A stretch of 34,742 bases of DNA from CAYXRK01 sp964467615 (GTDB lineage Bacteria > Hydrogenedentota > Hydrogenedentia > Hydrogenedentales > GCA-2746185): positions 1 through 34,742 of the forward strand of contig CAYXRK010000026.1 in NCBI GenBank assembly GCA_964467615.1, in the 5' to 3' direction. Position 1 is the stretch's first letter. The number at the start of each line of letters is the position of its first letter. The notes below the pieces were generated by a model. The model was not told the DNA's origin and ran no database searches. It saw nothing but the letters and a program-made list of their open reading frames with translations. This document shows positions 1 to 6,284 of the stretch, piece by piece. A program made the translations under genes and the position numbers.

Positions 1-372
1 GAAAAGGGCCGCATGGTGAAGCGCCAAGTTCCTGGCGTCCCCACTCGTATATAGTCTCGCGCCATGTTCGAACATTGCGCGGACCATGTCCGGACGGTTG
101 AAGCGGATTGCTTCCAGTAAAGGCGGATCACGTTTGATTCCTCCGACGTTCAGGTTTCCTCCTAGCTTTACGAACCGCTCTACGGCGTCCACCCGACCCT
201 CGCGGATTCCTCGGTATAACTCCGTCTGGATTTTCTCTAATTCCGGATCACCGCTCACCGCGAAATCGGGCGGCGGGAATTGCGCGTGCGAGACTGCTGT
301 GAAGACAGTCACGATAGCCAGTCCACGAATGAGGCGATGTGCGACAGCGGGTGCAAAAATTCGTAGGCGCAT
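1..372 (-). CDS. Secreted ankyrin-repeat protein, N-terminal part only (runs off the left edge)
   Basis: Reading the minus strand from an ATG at 372 gives 124 codons with no stop before the window ends, so this is a 5' fragment. Residues 1-30 look like a Sec signal peptide: basic start, a hydrophobic stretch (LIRGLAIVTVFTAVSHA) and an Ala-x-Ala-like cleavage site before QFPPP. Residues about 45-120 show the ankyrin pattern: a helix containing GRVDAVERFVKLGGNLN, a PPLLEAIRFNRPDMVRAMFEHGA repeat unit split over two helices, and the start of another repeat (LALHHAA). Ankyrin repeats bind other proteins; a partner cannot be inferred. The start is supported by the signal peptide, but no strong Shine-Dalgarno sequence precedes it. 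It is divergent from the peptidase gene that starts at 600. Confidence 0.7.
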   Translation of the reverse strand, partial: MRLRIFAPAVAHRLIRGLAIVTVFTAVSHAQFPPPDFAVSGDPELEKIQTELYRGIREGRVDAVERFVKLGGNLNVGGIKRDPPLLEAIRFNRPDMVRAMFEHGARLYTSGDARNLALHHAALF

Positions 373-599
373 GGGTTCTGTTCACCGGAAAGTCAGGCAA
401 GTATACAACGCCACGGCGAAGATCGCGGATGACGGGTGGTGAACTTCCTGACCAGGGCGTCCACGAATCTGCAATCCTTGCGAATCCCCACAAAGCGAGG
501 ACCCTTGCCGCACGGGCAAACACGGATTGGGCCGTCGCACTTAGTTGGCGTTGGCGTGTATGATTCTTCGACTCCCTCGTCAAGGTATTTGGAATAACC
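373..599. other. Divergent intergenic region with an odd cysteine-containing minus-strand reading frame
   Basis: This 227-base gap separates the ankyrin gene from the PD40-M28 peptidase gene. It should hold the promoters of both; TATGAT at 559-564 is a possible -10 for the rightward gene, but no good -35 goes with it. On the minus strand a frame ending at a TGA at 393-395, about 20 bases before the ankyrin ATG, reads protein-like (VCPCGKGPRFVGIRKDC, then VDALVRKF). It has no ATG, GTG or TTG upstream of that motif, and its open part extends into the peptidase gene. It may be a remnant of a zinc-binding tail or chance. Confidence 0.3.
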
Positions 600-3554
600 A
601 TGATCAATCTCTTCTCGCGTGCTTCCATTGTCTCCGCGCTTGGTGTTCTGACGTGCGTCGTTTCCGCCGAGAGCGACGACGCGGTAGGCGAAACCGCATT
701 TCTATCGGGCACCCGGCAACTGACGTTCGAAGGCAAGCGCGCGGGCGAGGGATATTTCAGCGCAGACGGGTCGCGCATGATATTTCAAAGCGAGCGCGAT
801 GCCGAAAATCCGTTCTACCAGATTTACTTGATGGACCTCGATATGGGCGACGTGACGAGGATTTCGCCCGGTATCGGGAAGACGACGTGCTCGTGGATTC
901 ATCCGCGCGAAGAGAAAGTCTTGTTCGCGTCCACCCACGGCGATCCCGATGCGCGCAAGAAGATGAAGGATGAGTTGGATTTCCGTTCGTCTGGCCAAAC
1001 GCGGCGATATTCGTGGGACTACGATGAGAACTACGAGATTTACGAATTCGATTTTTTGGGGAGGGAATTGCGCCAACTGACGCATGCGCGCGGATATGAC
1101 GCCGAGGGATCGTGGTCTCCTGGTGGCGAATGGATCGCGTTTGCGTCGAATCGCGGGGCGTACTCCACGCCGCTCTCGGACACAGACCGCGAGTTGTTCG
1201 AGCAAGACCCCGCGTACATGACGGACATTTATCGCATGCGCTCGGATGGTTCGGGTCTGGAGCGGCTGACGGATGTCAAAGGCTACGACGGTGGGCCTTT
1301 TTTCAATCCCGATGGCTCGAAGATTTGTTGGCGGCGCTTCTCGGAAAACGGAGCGACGGCTGAAGTCTACGTGATGAACGCCGACGGGACGGGCCAGCGA
1401 CCCATCACGCGCGTTGGGGCGATGTCATGGGCGCCGTATTGGCACTCGTCTGCGGACTATTTAATTTTCACGACGAACACCCAGGGGTTCGCGAATTTCG
1501 AGTTGTATCTCGTCGATGCCGAAGGCAAGCACGAGCCGGTCCGCGTGACCTACACGGACGGCTTCGACGGCCTGCCGGTGTTCTCGCCCGACGGCAAGAG
1601 TTTGGCGTGGACATCGAACCGTACACCAAATAGGACGTCACAAATATTTATTGCGGCGTGGAACGATGAAACGGCGCGTGAGGCGCTCGGGCTAAAGGAG
1701 GCACGTCCGGCCGAGCCAACGTTAGAGGGCGCGCCCAGCGTGACTGCGACCGCGGCGGCCATCACGGCGCAAGACGTGCGGATCCATGTCGAATATCTGG
1801 CATCGCGCGAACTGCAGGGCCGCCGCACAGGCGAGGACGGTGAACGGAAGGCGACCGCGTATGTTGCCTCGATCTTCGAAGCGTTGGGCGTTGCGCCCGC
1901 GGGCACAGGTGGTTCGTATTTTCAAGAGTTCGAGTTTACGGCGGGCGTGAAACTGGGCGCTGGCAACTATCTTCGCGTGCGCGAAGGAGCAAATGAGACC
2001 GCGCTCGAGACGGAGAACGATTGGCGGCCGCTCGCCTATTCGGCGAACGGGACCTTCGACGCCGCGGAGGTCGTCTTTGCCGGTTACGGCATCAAGGCCC
2101 CTGCGGCCAAAGGCGAGACGGAAGAAACGACGTTCGAGGAGTACGACTCTTTCGTTCACCTTGACGTGTCGGGCAAATGGGCGATGCTGTTGCGCTACAT
2201 GCCTGAAGACATCAGCCCGGAATTTCGCCAACACCTCAGTGCGCACTCGAGCCTGCGGTACAAAGCGATGACGCTACGCGATCTGGGCGCGAAGGGAATG
2301 CTCGTCGTGAGCGGACCAAATTCGGCCGTCGACGATCAACTCGTTCCGATGGTGTTCGACGGAATGCTCGGCGGGACGAGCATCGCTGGGGTCACGATTT
2401 CGGATGCAGCAGCGCAACGGCTTCTCGATTTCGCCGACAAAGACCTGAAGACGCTACAGGACGAGTTGGATAAGGGCGATGTCGCCATGGGATTTGCGAT
2501 CCCCGGAGCAACGCTGTCCGCGGCCATCGACGTTGTCCAAGAAAAACAGGTTGGCCGTAACGCGATCGCTCGACTCAACGCGGGCCCGGCGCCAGGAGGC
2601 TCCGCAATTGTAGTCGGCGCGCACATCGACCACTTGGGCGTCGGAGCGGGATCATCCTCGTTGATGAGAAGCGAAGACAAGGACGCGATTCACTATGGAG
2701 CGGACGACAACGCCTCGGGCGTCGCGGGCCTCATCGAGATCGCGCAGTATCTCGCTGACCAAAAGTCGCAAGGGCGGCTCGACATGCGGCGGGACATCAT
2801 TTTTGGAGCGTGGTCGGGAGAAGAACTGGGCCGGATCGGGTCCGACTATTACGTCAACCATTACACGACGAAGCAGGCGTTCGAACCGTTGCGGCCCGAA
2901 CTCGCCGCGTATCTGAACATGGACATGATCGGCCGGCTCACCAAGTCGCTCGTTCTGGGTGGAATCGGATCGAGTTCGATTTGGCCGGCGGAGATTGAAC
3001 AGCGCAACGCGCCCATCGGCCTGACGATCACCACGCAAAATGATACCTATCTGCCGACAGACAGTACGTCGTTCTATTTGCGCGGCGTGCCGTTCTTGAG
3101 CGCCTTCACTGGGGTGCATGAGGATTACCACACGCCGCGCGACACGGCCGACAAAATCAACTACGAGGGCGCGGCGAACGTCGCGAAGTTCATGGCGCTC
3201 GTGGCGCGATCATTGGTGACGCGCGCTGACGCGCCGGACTACATCGAACACGAGGCAGAGGAACAGAACACCCCCCGGGCAAACCTGCGGGCCTACCTCG
3301 GCTCCATACCAGACTATGTCGAGGGCGACGTCAAAGGCGTCAAACTCTCCGGCGTAACCAAAGGGGCGCCCGCCGAGAAAGCCGGACTCAAAGCGGGCGA
3401 CATCATCACCGAGCTTGCCGGCCGCAAGATCGAAAATATCTACGACTACACCTACGCAATCGAAGCGCTGAAGGTAGGGGAAGAAGTGAACGTCGTCGTC
3501 ATGCGAGAGGGCTCGCGAATCGAAACAACGGTCACGCCGGGAAGCCGGGAATGA
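600..3554 (+). CDS. Secreted PD40 beta-propeller / M28 zinc aminopeptidase / PDZ protein
   Basis: The 984-residue product begins with a Sec signal peptide (about residues 1-23). Residues about 35-360 hold at least five TolB/PD40-type propeller blades, recognisable by repeats such as FSADGSRMIFQSE, WSPGGEWIAFASNR, FNPDGSKICW and FSPDGKSLAWTSNR. Residues about 390-650 fit the start of an M28 fold with a PA-like insert. The M28 zinc site is complete: AHIDHLG (His near 675), GADDNASG (Asp near 701), WSGEELG (Glu pair near 741), NMDMIG (Asp near 773) and EDYHTPRDT (His near 843). Residues about 897-984 form a PDZ domain (VTKGAPAEKAGLKAGD). M28 enzymes remove N-terminal amino acids using two zinc ions; the propeller and PDZ probably select or hold substrates. 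The likely site is the periplasm or outside the cell, with a role in peptide scavenging. Family-level confidence is high; substrate is unknown. Confidence 0.92.
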   Translation: MINLFSRASIVSALGVLTCVVSAESDDAVGETAFLSGTRQLTFEGKRAGEGYFSADGSRMIFQSERDAENPFYQIYLMDLDMGDVTRISPGIGKTTCSWIHPREEKVLFASTHGDPDARKKMKDELDFRSSGQTRRYSWDYDENYEIYEFDFLGRELRQLTHARGYDAEGSWSPGGEWIAFASNRGAYSTPLSDTDRELFEQDPAYMTDIYRMRSDGSGLERLTDVKGYDGGPFFNPDGSKICWRRFSENGATAEVYVMNADGTGQRPITRVGAMSWAPYWHSSADYLIFTTNTQGFANFELYLVDAEGKHEPVRVTYTDGFDGLPVFSPDGKSLAWTSNRTPNRTSQIFIAAWNDETAREALGLKEARPAEPTLEGAPSVTATAAAITAQDVRIHVEYLASRELQGRRTGEDGERKATAYVASIFEALGVAPAGTGGSYFQEFEFTAGVKLGAGNYLRVREGANETALETENDWRPLAYSANGTFDAAEVVFAGYGIKAPAAKGETEETTFEEYDSFVHLDVSGKWAMLLRYMPEDISPEFRQHLSAHSSLRYKAMTLRDLGAKGMLVVSGPNSAVDDQLVPMVFDGMLGGTSIAGVTISDAAAQRLLDFADKDLKTLQDELDKGDVAMGFAIPGATLSAAIDVVQEKQVGRNAIARLNAGPAPGGSAIVVGAHIDHLGVGAGSSSLMRSEDKDAIHYGADDNASGVAGLIEIAQYLADQKSQGRLDMRRDIIFGAWSGEELGRIGSDYYVNHYTTKQAFEPLRPELAAYLNMDMIGRLTKSLVLGGIGSSSIWPAEIEQRNAPIGLTITTQNDTYLPTDSTSFYLRGVPFLSAFTGVHEDYHTPRDTADKINYEGAANVAKFMALVARSLVTRADAPDYIEHEAEEQNTPRANLRAYLGSIPDYVEGDVKGVKLSGVTKGAPAEKAGLKAGDIITELAGRKIENIYDYTYAIEALKVGEEVNVVVMREGSRIETTVTPGSRE

Positions 3555-3590
3555 GGGACGCGAGCGCCGGGTGTAAACTACGTTTGATAA

Positions 3591-3599
3591 TGGTAGAAT
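3591..3599 (+). promoter_or_regulatory. Possible extended -10 promoter for the restriction-modification genes
   Basis: TGGTAGAAT matches an extended -10 element (TGn followed by a hexamer one base from TATAAT). It lies in an AT-rich patch 30 bases before the methyltransferase ATG, and an AGGTAG Shine-Dalgarno-like sequence follows at 3617-3622. The -35 position (GTGTAA near 3571) is poor. The element would let the methyltransferase be transcribed separately from the upstream peptidase gene. Confidence 0.35.
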
Positions 3600-3628
3600 A
3601 CGCTAGAAATAAATTCAGGTAGCCGACA

Positions 3629-4516
3629 ATGGGCCGCATACTTTCACCAATCTACCTTGATCAATCGGAGGAAAGGCAAGTTTCATTATTCCCCGGGGCG
3701 TCTATTCGTCCGAAGCCTGGCGCGAAACGGATTGCGTTCGGATGGTACGGCGGCAAGTACTCCCATCTGGAATGGTTGCTTCCTCTTTTGCCGGAATGCC
3801 ACCACTATTGCGAACCTTTCGCAGGCAGCGCTGCCGTACTTCTCAACCGCGCTCCTTCGCCTGTTGAAACGTACAACGACATTGACGGGGAGGTGGTCAC
3901 CTTTTTCCGCGTACTGAGAGATCAGCCGGCGAAGTTGGAGCGGGCCATCGCACTTACGCCATTCTCGCGGGAGGAATTTCACGCTGCCGTCAACGCGGCG
4001 AAGAAAAAGATTTCGGACTTGGAACGCGCAAGACGATTCTACGTGCGCGCGCGACAGGCCCGCACAGGATTGGCGCAGACCGCCTCACTCGGCCGTTGGG
4101 CGAATTGCAAGAACACAAGTCGCGCGGGCATGTCTGGCGTCGTTTCACGATGGCTCGGCGGCGTTGAAGCTTTGCCGGAGATCGCCGCAAGATTGTTGAG
4201 AGTACAAATCGAGAACCGGCCTGCGACAGATATCATCAATCTGTATGACAACCGGAACACTCTCTTCTACTGCGATCCACCGTATCCCCATGAGTCCAGA
4301 GGGGACAAGAAAGCTTACGGATATGAGCTTTCAAATGCGGAACATAAGACACTCGCGGCGGTACTGGCCAAGTTAGAAGGAAAGGCGGCGGTTTCGGGCT
4401 ACCGGTGCAATCTAATGGATGCGCTCTACAAGGATTGGAAACGCTTCGACGCGCCTGCGAAGAAGTGCCACTCGATCAAGAAGCTTCGGCAAGAAGCCCT
4501 GTGGATGAACTACTAG
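3629..4516 (+). CDS. D12-class (Dam-like) N6-adenine DNA methyltransferase
   Basis: The 295-residue product transfers a methyl group from S-adenosylmethionine to N6 of adenine in DNA. It shows the D12 signature in order: FGWYGGK (37-43), the SAM-binding motif I EPFAGSAAV (62-70), and the catalytic motif IV DPPY (216-219) followed by a flexible loop. The C-terminus LWMNY is typical for the family, so the protein is probably full length. ATG at 3629 has a Shine-Dalgarno-like AGGTAG upstream. It is the presumed protective partner of the endonuclease gene that follows. Base composition is clearly more AT-rich than in genes on either side, which fits acquisition by transfer. The TAG stop (4514-4516) lies inside the CTAG direct repeat of a small insertion element. 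Target sequence cannot be read from the protein. Confidence 0.88.
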   Translation: MGRILSPIYLDQSEERQVSLFPGASIRPKPGAKRIAFGWYGGKYSHLEWLLPLLPECHHYCEPFAGSAAVLLNRAPSPVETYNDIDGEVVTFFRVLRDQPAKLERAIALTPFSREEFHAAVNAAKKKISDLERARRFYVRARQARTGLAQTASLGRWANCKNTSRAGMSGVVSRWLGGVEALPEIAARLLRVQIENRPATDIINLYDNRNTLFYCDPPYPHESRGDKKAYGYELSNAEHKTLAAVLAKLEGKAAVSGYRCNLMDALYKDWKRFDAPAKKCHSIKKLRQEALWMNY

Positions 4517-4658
4517 CAGCCCGTGGCAAAAGTCCTGGTACCCTGCGGGCCTCACGGAATCAATGGAAAAGCCGTGCAAATACCGAGCATTTCGGTGCGC
4601 GAGATTCCTCACGATGTTCAGAATGACAAGTGTGGAGACTTTTGCCACGGGCTGCTAG
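4513..4658. mobile_element. MITE-like element with 18-bp terminal inverted repeats and CTAG target duplication
   Basis: Bases 4513-4534 and 4637-4658 are perfect 22-base inverted repeats. The outer four bases on each side are CTAG, so the simplest reading is a 4-bp target-site duplication (4513-4516 and 4655-4658) flanking an element of 138 bp with 18-bp terminal repeats (CAGCCCGTGGCAAAAGTC). The 102-base interior has no convincing gene. CTAG fits the YTAR target preference known for IS5-type transposases, and the ends resemble such elements. Removing the element and one CTAG restores a TAG stop followed 13-15 bases later by the endonuclease ATG. The element therefore appears to have landed exactly at the methyltransferase stop codon. 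As RNA it could fold into a long hairpin between the two genes. Confidence 0.75.
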
Positions 4659-4671
4659 CGACCGCCTTCGG

Positions 4672-5778
4672 ATGGGGATCCTGAGCTACGAGAACGCGGC
4701 CAAGGAATTGGCCTCGGCTTTTGATCGGGCCGAGGGGTTATTCTTAGACGAGGCCCCGCCGGAAATCGACCGAAAGCTGTCGGCAGTGTATGACGAATTG
4801 TTTGCTTCGAAAACCCAAGCATACCGTGAAGTTCTCCTGGGGTGTATTCTCGCGCGGCTTGCAAATACCAATGTTGACGTTCGGCTGCCGTACGTGAATC
4901 AAGGTGACGATGCGTATAACGGTCGTACCTTGGATGAACGAGTTGTAAACACGTCTCTGCGATCACGGAAAATTCCTTGTACGAAGGGCCCGTTTCTGAG
5001 TGTGTTTAGAAGATCGGTGAAACTTGACGAATCGACACGTGAGGGTGTGCGAGACAAGCAGGGTTTCGATAGCCTGTTAAGCGTGATTGACTACTTGCGG
5101 AAGTGTGGCAAAGCGAAGGCGAAGGAACTGCTGCTCTATCACGCTTTTCGATTTGTACTATTTCGCGAGCGGTCCGGCGTCCCGATCATCAAACTGAAGA
5201 GGATTAGTCTGGAACAACTCGATGATCTTATTCGACAACTACTATCAGTAAAGAGCGGAGGGCGATTCGCCCTGTATCTTGCTGTGTCGGCGTTCGAAAC
5301 CCTCAGAGATACATTATCGCTTCCGTGGACGGTCGATCATCAAGGGATAAATGTCTCTGACAAGGCTTCCGGTGCGAGCGGGGACATAATGATTCGCTAC
5401 AAAGGAGAAGTCATACTCGCCGCGGAAATTACGGAGCGGGTCGTTGACGAGCAACGAGTGATGGCGACGTTCGACACAAAAATTGCAGCGAAGAACATTG
5501 AGGAGTACCTATTTCTATCTTCGGATGGGACTCAGCATGCGCAGGCCAGGAAGCTTGCGCAACGATACTTTTCGCAAGGACACGAGATATCATTTCTCGA
5601 CATACGCCTATGGATCGTCAATGTCTTGTCCATCGTTGGGAGTAAAGGCCGATCGGCGTTCGTCGACAAAATGGCCTCGCGCATAGGCTGCGTCGACGTA
5701 TCGTCGGTGCTCAAAATCGCGTGGAACGAAGCAATCTCGTCGTTAGCGCATCGGCCACGCGGACATAAATACGGGTAA
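4672..5778 (+). CDS. SacI-family type II restriction endonuclease
   Basis: The 368-residue product resembles the RE_SacI family, whose founding member cuts GAGCTC. Family-like features are the NGRTLDERVVN block near residues 83-93, the KGPFLSVFRRSV and DESTREGVRDK segments after it, and GINVSDKASGASGD leading into a nuclease-like core. In that core Asp238 (SGDIMIRY) and Glu252 (AAEIT) could be the acidic residues of a PD-(D/E)xK-like site, with Thr254 where Lys is usual. I prefer ATG 4672 over a GTG at 4630 because the earlier start would put 14 codons inside the MITE-like element. The gene follows an adenine methyltransferase, supporting a restriction-modification pair, and shares its lower GC. 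The family assignment is from recalled similarity. Specificity is inferred only by family. Confidence 0.72.
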   Translation: MGILSYENAAKELASAFDRAEGLFLDEAPPEIDRKLSAVYDELFASKTQAYREVLLGCILARLANTNVDVRLPYVNQGDDAYNGRTLDERVVNTSLRSRKIPCTKGPFLSVFRRSVKLDESTREGVRDKQGFDSLLSVIDYLRKCGKAKAKELLLYHAFRFVLFRERSGVPIIKLKRISLEQLDDLIRQLLSVKSGGRFALYLAVSAFETLRDTLSLPWTVDHQGINVSDKASGASGDIMIRYKGEVILAAEITERVVDEQRVMATFDTKIAAKNIEEYLFLSSDGTQHAQARKLAQRYFSQGHEISFLDIRLWIVNVLSIVGSKGRSAFVDKMASRIGCVDVSSVLKIAWNEAISSLAHRPRGHKYG

Positions 5779-5795
5779 TAGAGAGAATTTCGAAC

Positions 5796-6221
5796 GTGTC
5801 GATAATTCGCCGGTTTGATCACGTCTCCATTGGCGTCACGGACATCGAGTGCGCGAAGCGGCTGTTTGTTGACGTGTTAGGAGGCGAACCTCTCGCGGAC
5901 CAAGGCTCGAGCAGCGAGGGGTTCGATTGGTTCACGTTTCGGCTTGGCGGCAACAAGATGGAGTTAGTCACGCCGCACGCACCGGGGCAAGGCGGGGTCG
6001 GCCGATATATTCAGGGCCACGGCGAAGGTTTCCATCATGTGTCCATCGCCGTACAGGACCTGCGTGAGGCGATCGCGTACTTCGAGTCGAAAGGCGTGCG
6101 GGTCCTCTCACCGAATTTCGAAAAGGACGCCTGGAGACATTGTTACTTGCATCCAAAGGACACGTTCGGTGCACTGATTCAAATTTTCGAAGAAAACGGC
6201 GAGACATCTGGCAACGCATAA
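5796..6221 (+). CDS. VOC-superfamily protein, methylmalonyl-CoA epimerase-like
   Basis: The 141-residue product has two paired beta-alpha-beta-beta-beta modules starting at RRFDHVSIGVTD and GFHHVSIAVQD, the hallmark of glyoxalase/VOC proteins. The length and the HPKDTFGALIQIFE ending are close to methylmalonyl-CoA epimerase. Likely metal ligands are His9, Glu56, His81 and Gln129. In classical epimerases, as I recall them, the second ligand is Gln and the fourth is Glu, so the two appear swapped here. It may therefore be an epimerase variant or another small-molecule lyase or isomerase. The start is a GTG with GAGAGA nine bases upstream. It lies 17 bases after the endonuclease stop but has chromosome-like composition and is probably not part of the restriction system. 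Confidence 0.75.
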   Translation: MSIIRRFDHVSIGVTDIECAKRLFVDVLGGEPLADQGSSSEGFDWFTFRLGGNKMELVTPHAPGQGGVGRYIQGHGEGFHHVSIAVQDLREAIAYFESKGVRVLSPNFEKDAWRHCYLHPKDTFGALIQIFEENGETSGNA

Positions 6222-6284
6222 CCCCGCTTCGACGGCCAAGGGTTGCGTTGAGATCGTTTGGGAACATGCGAAGGAGAGGTGGCG

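Noticed and set aside
4630..4671. GTG start extending the SacI-like endonuclease by 14 codons
   Set aside because: These codons are made from the terminal repeat of the MITE-like element, so the ATG at 4672 is the better ancestral start.
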